DNA of 64,000 nt from Pseudomonas sp. IB20 (GTDB lineage: Bacteria > Pseudomonadota > Gammaproteobacteria > Pseudomonadales > Pseudomonadaceae): positions 1,599,810-1,663,809 of the forward strand of contig NZ_CP046103.1 in NCBI RefSeq assembly GCF_009707325.1, read 5' to 3'. The first letter of the stretch is position 1; the number at the start of each line of letters is the position of its first letter. Both the position numbers and the translations under genes were made by a program. Below the pieces are notes generated by a model. The model searched no databases. It saw nothing but the letters and a program-made list of their open reading frames with translations, and had not been told where the DNA came from. This document shows positions 24,048 to 32,234 of this stretch, piece after piece.

Positions 24048-24159
24048 CCCCCTGCGCAGTAAACGAGGCGACGAACCTGTGCGCTAACACAGGTCCGACG
24101 CTGAATCACTCGAACACGCCGAGTGCTCCAACCAAGGCCTCGCCCCACTGCGCAGGGGG
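24048..24159 (+). ncRNA. Four-stem structured RNA candidate beside the portal remnant
   Basis: A perfect 13-bp outer stem (24048-24060 with 24147-24159) encloses a 6-bp stem CGAGGC/GCCTCG (24064-24069 with 24137-24142). Inside are two hairpins: ACCTGTG/CACAGGT with loop CGCTAA (24075-24094) and CACTCG/CGAGTG with loop AACACGC (24107-24125). Nested perfect stems over 112 nt strongly suggest a selected RNA fold. The size, prophage position and layout are reminiscent of C4-type antisense RNAs of phages, which I could not verify. The strand is uncertain because inverted repeats fold on both; plus is chosen because it follows the portal gene. Confidence 0.6.
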
Positions 24160-24203
24160 TGCGAAGCCTAAGCGAATCCAATTGTCGAAACAAGGATCAC
24201 TTA

Positions 24204-24970
24204 ATGAGCACACCAATTATCCCGTGGATGGGCGGCAAGCGCCGCCTGGCAGATCGTCTAATTCCACTGTTTCCACCCCATGAGTGTAGTCGAGGTCTTT
24301 GCCGGCGCGCCGGCTCTATATGCGTCCCCAGGCGCCCCGTTGAAGTCCTCAAGAATCAAGGCGACCTGGTACGCTTACCGCGTGTGCAGAACCACCTGGA
24401 AGATTCGTGCGCCAGTTCAAATGGGGCTCACTCCCCAGGTGTTGATGGCAGAAGATGACCCGCCGAAACCTTACCGAACAGCGGGCTGCCCGGTTTTTCT
24501 ACCTGCAGCACCATGCCTTCGCCGGCAAGGTCAGTGGGCAAACCTTCGGTACCGCGACCACTGGCCCCGCTATCAACCTGCTGCGGATCGAGGAGAACCT
24601 GTCTGCTGCCTGGCAACGGTTGTCTGGTACCTATGTCGAGAACCTGGGCTGGCTTGAATGCGCCGAACGCTACGACCGGCCGCACACCTTCCATTACATG
24701 GACCCGCCTTACTGGCAGACCGCTGGTTATGGGGTGGACTTTCCGTTTGAGAACTATGAGCGGATGGCCGATTTTATGCGGCGGTGCAAGGGTAAGGTAA
24801 TGGTCAGCATCAACGACCACCCAGATATCCGACGGGTGTTTGAGGGGTTCCACTTTGAGACGGTGGACATTCGGTACAGCACTACCAATCAGCGGCAGGG
24901 GAAAGCCGAGGTCAGCGGAGAGCTGGTGATCATGAACTGGGAGCCGGCGGCATTGGGAGGGTTGTTCTGA
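24204..24970 (+). pseudogene. Phage D12-class adenine-N6 DNA methyltransferase, frameshifted
   Basis: The start MSTPIIPWMGGKRRLADRLI at 24204 is the SAM-binding motif of Dam-type enzymes, but the frame is lost near 24280. VVEVFAGAPALYAS continues in a second frame, and from 24455 a third frame carries the catalytic DPPY motif (THFHYMDPPYW-like segment near 24700) and KVMVSINDHPDIRRVFEG to the end. The middle appears scrambled or shortened. At least two frame changes make it non-functional. An intrinsic terminator follows. Confidence 0.8.
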
Positions 24971-25003
24971 CCTAAAGGTGGAACTCATCAAAGCAACAAA
25001 CCG

Positions 25004-25028
25004 AGCCGCCCCACGAGGCGGCTTTTTG
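25004..25028 (+). terminator. Intrinsic terminator after the methylase remnant
   Basis: AGCCGCC and GGCGGCT pair around a short loop and are followed by TTTTT. Confidence 0.85.
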
Positions 25029-25041
25029 CTGCCTGGGAAAA

Positions 25042-25140
25042 CTAGAGTGATGCAATCAGTGCGTCCATGTGTTTCTGATCAGTATACGTAATAGCCTCTA
25101 TAAGGTCTTTTACAGCATGTTCAATGTCAAAAATTAGTTC
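25042..25140 (-). pseudogene. Orphan 3' end of an unidentified gene
   Basis: Thirty-two codons (ELIFDIEHAVKDLIEAITYT, then DQKHMDALIASL) end at 25042. A stop lies just upstream and base composition is lower in GC than the surroundings. No initiation codon is available, so this is a truncated gene tail at the right edge of the prophage. The family is not recognised. Confidence 0.35.
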
Positions 25141-25203
25141 GTGTCAGGCGCAACGTTTCCACCTGGCGCGCGCCGTCGTCCCCCCACCTCGCCTGCGGGC
25201 TAA

Positions 25204-25392
25204 ATGGGTCGTTTTTTCTGCGCACCTGCGGACCACTCGCGGCGGTTCAGGCTGGGCGCTTGCTTGGCGTTGTGGGGTGGTCAAAAGCCTGCATTGCTTA
25301 TGGCGGCTGTGCGCGGGGCACTTCGGTGCGCCGGGTCCTTTAGCCCTGGTCTTCCACACCTGCGTACAGCTGCCACCCTCATGTGGAAGTGA
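25204..25392 (+). CDS. Possible small leader ORF upstream of the DUF6124-type gene
   Basis: A 62-residue frame (MGRFFCAPADHSRRFRLGAC...PHLRTAATLMWK) fills part of the 290-bp leader before the next gene. I recall similar short frames in other fluorescens-group genomes, but no SD precedes the ATG and the composition is arginine- and cysteine-rich. The same stretch also contains a GCAC-TTCG-GTGC hairpin (about 25317-25330), so it may be an RNA leader rather than a gene. Confidence 0.25.
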   Translation: MGRFFCAPADHSRRFRLGACLALWGGQKPALLMAAVRGALRCAGSFSPGLPHLRTAATLMWK

Positions 25393-25428
25393 GTTTGGTA
25401 GTTCCTGGAATTCTAAAGGAGCTTCGCC

Positions 25429-25794
25429 ATGTACAAGGTCACGCCTAATCCGCCTCATGCCTCAAACGCTGAACCCATTGATGCCAAGCTTCACGCTGCG
25501 GCTCAGCGCGCTATTTATCATTACCTGCCGCCATCTGACGACGATGCAATCTTTGAACCCGCGCCCGGCAATCTTTTCCGCGTCAGCCCCAACATCGACA
25601 CCGAAACCCTCCTAGCCAACGCCGCCGAAAACCTCGATTCCGCCAACCAAATGGCCGCCACCCTGGCCTTCGACCTCGAAGACCCCCACCGCGCCATCAT
25701 CCTCGGCATCCAGCAACTCATCGACCTAAGCGCTTTACTCGTCGCACGAGCCCAAGAGCACGTCGCGCCCGCCGCCAGCACGGCCACCGCCTGA
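25429..25794 (+). CDS. DUF6124/DUF3077-type small Pseudomonas protein
   Basis: The 121-residue product has AAAGGAGC upstream of its ATG. It starts MYKVTPNPPHASNAEPIDAK, has the AAQRAIYHYL segment and the core FRVSPNIDTETLLANAAENL, and ends in a helix (LGIQQLIDLSALLVARAQEH). This pattern belongs to a multicopy family of fluorescens-group proteins I know as DUF6124 or DUF3077, without known function. No signal peptide or membrane helix is present. It is monocistronic with a long leader and lies just outside the prophage. Confidence 0.65.
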   Translation: MYKVTPNPPHASNAEPIDAKLHAAAQRAIYHYLPPSDDDAIFEPAPGNLFRVSPNIDTETLLANAAENLDSANQMAATLAFDLEDPHRAIILGIQQLIDLSALLVARAQEHVAPAASTATA

Positions 25795-25939
25795 CATCCA
25801 ACCCCGCCGCCTTACTCCAAGGCGGCAACCTGAACCCATCCTGTCACCCAGCAAAGTTTCATAATTCCCCGCACCGTTGAGGACTACGCTCCCACTTAAG
25901 AGAGGACCCCCGCGCCTCCAGCCCATAGGGAACTGAAAC

Positions 25940-26161
25940 ATGATCTCGAACCTGGTTAAAGTCGTGATGATTGCTGGCACGTTGCTGTTGGGCGCTTGTT
26001 CGACGGGGTCGTCGGGCGGGAGTGGTGACCCTTGTTTTTCGGGGGGATGTCAGGCGTTTGGGGACCATAGCCCGAGCAAGGCGGCCAAGATGAGTTTTGG
26101 CGGCAGTGGGTTGGGGAGTAGTTATGGGGAGTATGGGTCGGGGTTGTTGCATGATGATTGA
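25940..26161 (+). CDS. Small glycine/serine-rich lipoprotein
   Basis: The 73-residue product has a lipoprotein signal, MISNLVKVVMIAGTLLLGAC, with cleavage before Cys20. The mature part is short and rich in Gly and Ser (STGSSGGSGDPCFSGGC, GSGLGSSYGEYGSGLL). No domain is recognised. A surface or periplasmic role is likely from the lipobox. A partial REP arm follows at 26198-26222. Confidence 0.65.
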   Translation: MISNLVKVVMIAGTLLLGACSTGSSGGSGDPCFSGGCQAFGDHSPSKAAKMSFGGSGLGSSYGEYGSGLLHDD

Positions 26162-26226
26162 GTGAGCGGGTGGGCAGTCATTGATTTGTTGACTGACCCA
26201 CCGCTATCGCGGGCAAGCCCGTAGTG

Positions 26227-27414
26227 TCAGTGCCCGCCCTTCATGCGGCGGGCAATCAGGTAGATGCCCAGGCCGACCAGCGCTGTTGCGGCGCCAATGT
26301 AGCCGGTGCTGGTCCAGCCGTAACCCGCCGTAATCGCCATCCCCCCAAACCAAGGCCCCAGCGCGTTCGCCAGGTTAAACGCAGCGTGGTTCGACGCCGC
26401 CGCCAGGCTTGGGGCTTCGTGGGCGATGTCCATCAGGCGGATTTGCAGCGGTGCGGCCAACGCCACCATGGTGCCGACCAGGCCCATGCTCAGCAGCACG
26501 CCCCACAGCGACGATGCCGCGAAGGGGAAGAACAGCAGCACGGCTATCGACCACACCAGAATCCAGCCCACGGCGCGAAATTGCATGCGGTCGAACAGTT
26601 TGCCGCCGGCGATGTTGCCGATGATGCCGCCGACGCCAAACGCGGCGAGGCCGAAGGGGATCCATTGTGGCGAGACTTTGGTCACTTCGAGCATGGTCGG
26701 GGCAAGGTAGCTGAACACGCAGAACATGCCGGCAAAGCCAATTGCGCCAATCGACAGCGCCATCCACACCTGCGGTTTGGTGAAGGCGCGCAGTTCTTTG
26801 CGTGGGTCGCTGCGCGGTTCGTCGTGGCGGTCGGGGACGAATTGCCAGACGAGGAAGAGGGTGCACAGGGCGATGGCGCTGACCAGCGCGAACGCCGAGC
26901 GCCAGCCCAGGTGTTGGCCGAGGAAGGTGGCGATGGGGTTGCCGAGCAGCATGGCGAGGGTAAGGCCCATCATTACGCGGGCGACGGCGCCGGCTCGCTT
27001 GTCGTTGGGCACCATGCTCGAGGCGACGACGGCGGCGATGCCGAAGTAGGCGCCGTGGGGCAGGCCGCTGATGAAGCGGAAGGCCATCAGCGAGCCGAAG
27101 GTCGGGGTGAAGGCGGTGGCGAGGTTGCCCAGGGCGTACAGGCCCATCAGCAACAGCAGCATGTGTTTGCGCAGCAGCTTGGCGCCGAGGATGGCCAGCA
27201 GCGGGGCGCCGACCATCACGCCCAATGCATAGGCGCTGATGGCGTGGCCGACTTGCGGTTCACTCAAATTCAAATTCTGGGCGATGTCGGGCATTAAACC
27301 CATGATGGCGAATTCGCCGGTGCCGATTGCGAAGGCGCCCACGGCCATGGCAGCTTCCATTTTGGCGGCGCTGCGCGCTGGCAGCACGTGCCCGGGTGTT
27401 TGCTGGATAGTCAT
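26227..27414 (-). CDS. MFS transporter, DHA1/AraJ-like exporter
   Basis: The product has 395 residues from the ATG at 27414 (MTIQQTPGHVLPARS) and about 12 transmembrane helices. Motif GTGEFAIMGLMPDIAQNLNL in helix 1 and the GFAGMFCVFSYLAPTMLEV segment are typical of AraJ/YdhP-type drug or sugar exporters. The conserved loop 2-3 motif is represented by GAPLLAILGAKLLRKHML. The substrate is not predictable. It stands alone, and the frame upstream of 27414 is unlikely to be used. Confidence 0.85.
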   Translation of the reverse strand: MTIQQTPGHVLPARSAAKMEAAMAVGAFAIGTGEFAIMGLMPDIAQNLNLSEPQVGHAISAYALGVMVGAPLLAILGAKLLRKHMLLLLMGLYALGNLATAFTPTFGSLMAFRFISGLPHGAYFGIAAVVASSMVPNDKRAGAVARVMMGLTLAMLLGNPIATFLGQHLGWRSAFALVSAIALCTLFLVWQFVPDRHDEPRSDPRKELRAFTKPQVWMALSIGAIGFAGMFCVFSYLAPTMLEVTKVSPQWIPFGLAAFGVGGIIGNIAGGKLFDRMQFRAVGWILVWSIAVLLFFPFAASSLWGVLLSMGLVGTMVALAAPLQIRLMDIAHEAPSLAAASNHAAFNLANALGPWFGGMAITAGYGWTSTGYIGAATALVGLGIYLIARRMKGGH

Positions 27415-27568
27415 GGGTAACTCTGTGTGGAGGGTGTGCACGAAAGGAGACGGCCGATGCTACGCAAGCAATGGCGAAGGTGTCTAGAACAGCCTTTTGC
27501 AGCAGAGTTCAGTTTCATCTAGCCGCCTGTGACCCCACGTCGCGCCTGCCAGGCTTGACACGCTCGGG

Positions 27569-27850
27569 TTAAAACCCGCGATTTAGAGCTGTCAATTGGC
27601 CAAACAGCGCATATTGGCTGTATGCCGTGATATTCTGCGCGCCGTCTTGGTCTAGTCTTACCCCGGTGCGTACATCCGTATACGTCCCGGCGGTTGGCTG
27701 TTGCCCAGGTAGCTGAAGCCAATAATGATAAGAAGTCAGCGCAGAAGGGACAAAAACAGTGAGGTCGATACGTCGGCCTTGTGTGCCCACCCTGCGGCTC
27801 TCTCGTGAATGTGCAAACCCCGCGGTGCGTTGCCTGACGCAGCGTGATGG
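27569..27850 (-). pseudogene. Possible gene tail in the spacer before mqo
   Basis: The 494-bp gap between the MFS gene and mqo holds a minus-strand frame whose last about 65 residues look protein-like (IDLTVFVPSALTSYHYWLQL, then PGQQPTAGTYTD and LFGQLTALNRGF). The GTYTD strand recalls Csu/spore-coat-U type pilin domains, but there is no signal peptide or SD. A remnant is possible; chance is not excluded. A TTGACA box lies at 27555-27560. Confidence 0.25.
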
Positions 27851-27908
27851 AGGGTTGCCCATGCTCAGGGGCGGTAGGGCGGATGGCGTTTTATCATAGG
27901 TGCTACTG

Positions 27909-29555
27909 ATGTTTAAAAAAGTAAACACTGCCCTGCTGGGGTTGGCTTTGTCGATGGGGATCACGTCCGTTCACGCGGAAGAGGCAAAGAAAGTCGATGT
28001 GCTGCTGATCGGCGGCGGCATCATGAGTGCGACCCTGGGTGTTTGGCTCAACGAGCTGCAGCCGGACTGGTCGATGGAGATGGTCGAGCGCCTGGATGGC
28101 GTGGCCGAAGAAAGCTCCAACGGCTGGAACAACGCCGGTACCGGTCACTCGGCCCTGGCTGAGCTGAACTACACCCCGGAAAACAAGGACGGCACCGTTG
28201 AGATCCCGAAAGCGGTCGAGATCAACGAAGCGTTCCAGATTTCCCGTCAGTTCTGGTCCTGGCAGGTCCAGCAGGGCGTGCTGAAGAACCCACGTTCGTT
28301 CATCAACTCCACACCGCACATGAGCTTTGTGTGGGGCGATGACAACATCAAGTTCCTGAAAAAACGCTACGAAGCCCTGCAAGCGAGCCCGCTGTTCGCT
28401 GGCATGCAGTACTCCGAAGACCCGGCGCAGATCGCCAAATGGGTTCCGCTGATGATGGAAGGCCGTGATCCGAAGCAGAAGATCGCCGCCACCTGGAGCC
28501 CGATCGGCACCGACGTGAACTTCGGCGAGATCACCCGCCAGTTCGTCGCTCACCTGCAAACCACGCCGAAGTTTGACTTGAAACTGTCGAGCGAAGTGCA
28601 GGACATCACCAAGAACGCCGACGGTTCGTGGCGTGTGAGCTACAAAAACCTGAAAGACGGCACCAAGACTGAAACCGACGCCAAGTTCGTGTTCATCGGC
28701 GCCGGCGGCGGTGCACTGCACTTGCTGCAAAAGTCGGGCATTCCTGAAGCCAAGGAATACGCGGGCTTCCCAGTGGGCGGTTCGTTCCTGGTGACCGATA
28801 ACCCGGCCATCGCCGAGCAGCACATGGCCAAGGCCTACGGTAAGGCTTCGGTTGGCGCGCCACCGATGTCGGTTCCGCACCTGGACACCCGCGTGCTGGA
28901 TGGCAAGCGTGTCATTCTGTTTGGCCCATTCGCGACCTTCTCGACCAAGTTCCTCAAAGAAGGCTCGTACCTGGACCTGCTGACCAGCACCACCACCCAC
29001 AACATCTGGCCAATGACCAAAGTCGGTATTCGTGAATACCCACTGGTTGAGTACCTCGCCGGCCAACTGATGCTGTCGGATGACGACCGCTTCAAGGCGC
29101 TGCAAGAGTACTTCCCGAACGCCAAGCAATCCGACTGGCGCCTGTGGCAAGCCGGTCAGCGCGTGCAGATCATTAAGCGTGACGAAGAGCAGGGCGGCGT
29201 CCTGAAACTCGGCACCGAAGTGGTCAGCTCCGCCGACAACACCATCGCCGGCCTGTTGGGTGCATCGCCAGGCGCGTCCACCGCGGCTCCGATCATGCTG
29301 ACCGTGCTGCAGAAAGTGTTCAAGGACAAGGTCGCGACCCCTGAGTGGCAGGCCAAACTGCACCAGATCGTACCGAGCTACGGCACCAAGCTGAACGACA
29401 GCCCTGAGGCTGTTGCCAAGGAATGGGCCTACACCGCCGGTATCCTGCAACTGACGCCACCGCCTGCGATTCCGCAGATGGCCGCGCCAAAGGCCACCGA
29501 GGCTGCCAAGCCTGCGGCTGAGCCGAGCAAGCCGGCGTCTGACTTGGCGCTGTAA
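27909..29555 (+). CDS. mqo: Malate:quinone oxidoreductase
   Basis: This FAD enzyme oxidises malate to oxaloacetate and passes electrons to quinone, bypassing NAD-malate dehydrogenase. The 548-residue protein from the ATG at 27909 carries the FAD motif [14 protein letters not shown] near residue 30 and Mqo blocks [20 protein letters not shown] and [13 protein letters not shown]. It begins with a Sec-like signal ([17 protein letters not shown] to VHAEE), as in one of the two Mqo types found in Pseudomonas, so attachment at the periplasmic face is possible. The C-terminus carries an Ala/Pro/Lys-rich tail of about 30 residues. A strong terminator follows. Confidence 0.95.
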   Translation: MFKKVNTALLGLALSMGITSVHAEEAKKVDVLLIGGGIMSATLGVWLNELQPDWSMEMVERLDGVAEESSNGWNNAGTGHSALAELNYTPENKDGTVEIPKAVEINEAFQISRQFWSWQVQQGVLKNPRSFINSTPHMSFVWGDDNIKFLKKRYEALQASPLFAGMQYSEDPAQIAKWVPLMMEGRDPKQKIAATWSPIGTDVNFGEITRQFVAHLQTTPKFDLKLSSEVQDITKNADGSWRVSYKNLKDGTKTETDAKFVFIGAGGGALHLLQKSGIPEAKEYAGFPVGGSFLVTDNPAIAEQHMAKAYGKASVGAPPMSVPHLDTRVLDGKRVILFGPFATFSTKFLKEGSYLDLLTSTTTHNIWPMTKVGIREYPLVEYLAGQLMLSDDDRFKALQEYFPNAKQSDWRLWQAGQRVQIIKRDEEQGGVLKLGTEVVSSADNTIAGLLGASPGASTAAPIMLTVLQKVFKDKVATPEWQAKLHQIVPSYGTKLNDSPEAVAKEWAYTAGILQLTPPPAIPQMAAPKATEAAKPAAEPSKPASDLAL

Positions 29556-29569
29556 GCCAAGCCTGATGT

Positions 29570-29610
29570 AAAAAAGCCCGCTGAACCGGGAACGGTCAGC
29601 GGGCTTTTTT
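29570..29610. terminator. Bidirectional terminator after mqo
   Basis: AAAAAAGCCCGCTGA pairs perfectly with TCAGCGGGCTTTTTT. It serves mqo and the convergent reductase gene. Confidence 0.95.
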
Positions 29611-29621
29611 GTGCGTGGTAT

Positions 29622-30287
29622 TCAGGCGCGGGAGCGTTCGACCGGCGGCAGTTCCACCGTGCGTTCGGCGGCTGCCAGCGCCGCCGTTAAACCCGCTTGG
29701 TCCAGCGGCACGCAATACGCAGGTTTCGCCCGTTCAAAACGCCAGCTTTCATCCAGCCCGCCGGCGTCCACGGCATCGAAACCGAGCTGGTCGAGCAGCT
29801 TGATCACTTGCGCCTTCGCTGCGGCGTCATCGGCGGCCACCGGCAGTGCGCGGCGGTCTGGCGCGCCGTGGGGGCGGGCGTGTTGCGTCAGGTCGGGCGC
29901 AAAAATCGCATTGAACACTTTGACCACGTGAGCGTGCGGTAGATGCTCGGCGAGCAGCCGGCTGGTGGTGGTTTCAAAGCGGTCCAGCACGGCGATGTGC
30001 CCATCGCGGTCGGGGTAGTAATTGTTGGCGTCCATCACCGTTTTGCCTTCCAGCCATTGCGCGGGCACGCTGCGGTAATGCTCCAGGGGGATGGCCACCA
30101 GCACCACGTCGCCATACTTGGCGGCGTCTTCAGCACTGCCCACCTGCACGCCGAGCATGCCGCTGAGCACGCTGCTCATGGTCTGCGGGCCACGGGAGTT
30201 GCTCAACATCACTTCATGCCCGGCGGCCAGCGCCAGCTGTGCCACGGCACGCCCGATAAAACCTGCTCCAATCACACCGATCTTCAT
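29622..30287 (-). CDS. F420-type NADP oxidoreductase-like dinucleotide-binding protein
   Basis: The product has 221 residues from the ATG at 30287 behind GGAGCAAG. It has the Rossmann motif GVIGAGFIGRAVAQLALAAG, followed by LSNSRGPQTMSSV and VLVAIPLEHYRSVPAQW, as in the NADP oxidoreductase coenzyme-F420-dependent family (found widely outside methanogens). The substrate is unknown. It is divergent from a LysR gene 99 bp away, a common layout for a regulated redox enzyme. Five-prime frame extension upstream of 30287 lacks an SD. Confidence 0.8.
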   Translation of the reverse strand: MKIGVIGAGFIGRAVAQLALAAGHEVMLSNSRGPQTMSSVLSGMLGVQVGSAEDAAKYGDVVLVAIPLEHYRSVPAQWLEGKTVMDANNYYPDRDGHIAVLDRFETTTSRLLAEHLPHAHVVKVFNAIFAPDLTQHARPHGAPDRRALPVAADDAAAKAQVIKLLDQLGFDAVDAGGLDESWRFERAKPAYCVPLDQAGLTAALAAAERTVELPPVERSRA

Positions 30288-30386
30288 GGTCTTGCTCCTC
30301 GTCAGTCGTCGAGCGGTTATGATGATTGGCAACCAGTTGGCGATAAATGAGCGTTCTGGTGTTGGTGTTGTTACTGGGAGTGGGGA

Positions 30387-31283
30387 ATGATGGACCGTCT
30401 TTCAAGCATGAATGCCTTTGTGATGGCCGCCGAGTTGGGCTCCTACGCCCGCGCCGCCGAGCGCTTGAATATGTCTGCGCAAATGGTGGCCAAGCATGTG
30501 GCTGCGCTGGAGCAACGGTTGGGCGCGCGTTTGCTCAACCGCACCACGCGTCGGCAAAGCCTGACGGAGTTGGGGCAGGCGTACTACGAGCGCTGCAAAC
30601 ATATTCTGACGGAGGCCGAGGCTGCCGATTCGCTCGCCCAGATCATGAATGACACGCCGCGCGGCAAGCTGAGAGTCACCGCCCCGGTCACCTTCGGCTC
30701 CTACAGCCTGATGCCGCTGATTACCGCGTTTTTGCGCGACAACCCGGACGTGGAAATCGACCTGCACCTGACGGATCGTTTCGTCGACTTGGTGGAGGAA
30801 GGCTATGAAGCGGCGTTCCGCATCGGCCCGCTGGCCACCACCGGGTTGACGGCCCGGCCACTGGCGCCTTATCGCCTGGTGGTGTGCGCGGCGCCTGCTT
30901 ACCTGGCGGCGCGGGGTACGCCGCAGCGTCCGGCGGACCTTGCGCAGCATGAATGCCTGGGCTACGCCTTTTGGTCACGCCCGGCGGACCGCGAATGGGT
31001 CTTTCACCAAGGCGCGACGCCTTACAGGGTGCAGGTTGCCAGCCGCCTTCAGATCAATGAAAGCCGGGCGTTGATGTCGGCGGCACTGGATGGCTTCGGC
31101 ATCGTGCTGGGCCCCGAAGACTTTCTGCGCACGGCCTTGGCCAAGGGCGAGTTGGTGCAGGTGCTGCCGGCATTTGAGGCGCCCAGCCGCCCCATGCACT
31201 TGGTCTACACCGCCAACCGGCAGCGCACCGCCAAGTTGCGGCGGTTTGTCGAGGCGGTGCTGGCGCGCTTCGGCCCGGCGTGA
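30387..31283 (+). CDS. LysR family transcriptional regulator
   Basis: The 298-residue protein has an N-terminal winged helix-turn-helix (MNAFVMAAELGSYARAAERL, LEQRLGARLLNRTTRRQSLT; residues 7-66) and a C-terminal effector domain typical of the CrgA/AaeR-like group. Two adjacent ATGs at 30387 and 30390 are possible starts. It is divergent from the NADP-dependent reductase gene and probably controls it and itself from the 99-bp intergenic region. Confidence 0.87.
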   Translation: MMDRLSSMNAFVMAAELGSYARAAERLNMSAQMVAKHVAALEQRLGARLLNRTTRRQSLTELGQAYYERCKHILTEAEAADSLAQIMNDTPRGKLRVTAPVTFGSYSLMPLITAFLRDNPDVEIDLHLTDRFVDLVEEGYEAAFRIGPLATTGLTARPLAPYRLVVCAAPAYLAARGTPQRPADLAQHECLGYAFWSRPADREWVFHQGATPYRVQVASRLQINESRALMSAALDGFGIVLGPEDFLRTALAKGELVQVLPAFEAPSRPMHLVYTANRQRTAKLRRFVEAVLARFGPA

Positions 31284-31287
31284 GGGC

Positions 31288-32136
31288 TCACATGTGGAAA
31301 CCCTGTTTAACCTGCGCATACAGATGCAGGGCCAGTGCATTGCTGCTATCGCACAGCAGGTACAGATGATGCACCGGCAAGGGCGGTAACTCGAACCCTG
31401 CAATCACTTGCGTCAGGCCGGTGCCCATGCGGCTTTCCTCGATCAACCCGACCGCCACGCCGCTGCGGATACAGGCCTCGACCGCTGTGGAGTTGGGGCT
31501 CTCCAGCAATACCCGGTGGTAAATCCCGTGATCCTTCAGCGCCTGCAACGCCGCCGCACGGTACGGGCAGCCGGCCACCGGCACGGTGATCGGCAGCGCC
31601 GCATTCGGCGCGCAACGGAAGCCCTCGGCCGCCACCCACAGCGGCTGCACCGGCCCCAGGCGTTCGCCCTGGGCCAGCGGTTGTGCGCTGACGGTGATGG
31701 CCAGGTCGAGTTGGTTGGCCATAAACCTATTCAGCAGTTCACCGCTGGTGCGCGCTTCGACTTCCAGCTCCAGCAGCGGGTTGTCGGCGATCAAACGGGG
31801 CAGGAGCGCCTGCATGAACGCCGGAGCGTAGGTGTCCGGAATGCCCAGGCGAATCTTGCCCTGCATGCGCTGTGGCATCAGCGCGATCAGCAGGCGGTCG
31901 TGGCTCTTGAGAAACTCGATGGTTTCGCCCAGAAGCTTCTGGCCGTAGAGGGTCAGTTCAACGCCTTGGTTGCTGCGGCTGAACAGGCGCTGGCCAATTT
32001 GGTCTTCGAGCTTTTGAATCTGTGTGGTCACGGTCGACGCGCTGCGGTGCACATGCTCGGCCGCCTCGTTGAAGCGCCGAAAGCGCGCGACGGCATGGAA
32101 GGTACGCAGCAGATCGATATTCAGTTGTTTGGCCAT
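31288..32136 (-). CDS. LysR family transcriptional regulator
   Basis: The product has 282 residues from the ATG at 32136 (MAKQLNIDLLRTFHAVARFR). The helix-turn-helix region contains FNEAAEHVHRSASTVTTQIQ and LEDQIGQRLFSRSNQGVELT. The effector domain starts at IRLGIPDTYAPAFM. It is divergent from an EamA exporter 98 bp away and is its likely regulator. It converges with the LysR gene to the left, with only four bases between the stops. Confidence 0.87.
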   Translation of the reverse strand: MAKQLNIDLLRTFHAVARFRRFNEAAEHVHRSASTVTTQIQKLEDQIGQRLFSRSNQGVELTLYGQKLLGETIEFLKSHDRLLIALMPQRMQGKIRLGIPDTYAPAFMQALLPRLIADNPLLELEVEARTSGELLNRFMANQLDLAITVSAQPLAQGERLGPVQPLWVAAEGFRCAPNAALPITVPVAGCPYRAAALQALKDHGIYHRVLLESPNSTAVEACIRSGVAVGLIEESRMGTGLTQVIAGFELPPLPVHHLYLLCDSSNALALHLYAQVKQGFHM

Positions 32137-32234
32137 GATTCCACTATTACGGATTAGTAGTGCCGTTAATTCAAATATACAGAAGCATGCGCGGCTCTTA
32201 GCCTTTGCGTCAATGTGCACTGACGGGAGGCTTC

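Larger units (their letters stand above)
11088..24975 (-). mobile_element. Decayed P2-like prophage (tail and lysis remnant)
   Basis: P2-order genes run right to left: (Q on the other strand) O, L, X, holins, endolysin, LysB/C, R, V, W, J, I, tail assembly, FI, FII, E/E', T, U, D, Ogr. Intact by reading: X, holin-like genes, endolysin, LysC, FI, FII, E/E', U and most of D. Only fragments remain of Q, O, L, R, V, J and the tail assembly gene; N, M, P, S, H and an integrase are not found. T, LysB and the adenine methylase carry frameshifts. The element therefore cannot make virions and, lacking the spike and fibre, probably no active tailocin. Its left end lies at the 5' end of dusA. The right boundary is uncertain (about 24.98-25.4 kb). 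Confidence 0.9.

Noticed and set aside
23492..24193. A single 233-residue protein on the minus strand covering scaffold O and upstream sequence
   Set aside because: Only the last third is gpO-like; the first part is antisense to the portal remnant and the structured RNA candidate, so it is a chance open frame.
11088..24975. Functional R-type tailocin
   Set aside because: Sheath and tube are intact, but spike V, fibre H, gpS, most of J and an open tape measure are missing or broken, so an active particle is unlikely.
27903..29450. Minus-strand open frame of about 515 codons opposite mqo
   Set aside because: Shadow of mqo, which has an intact FAD motif and a terminator; no SD or family features on the antisense frame.
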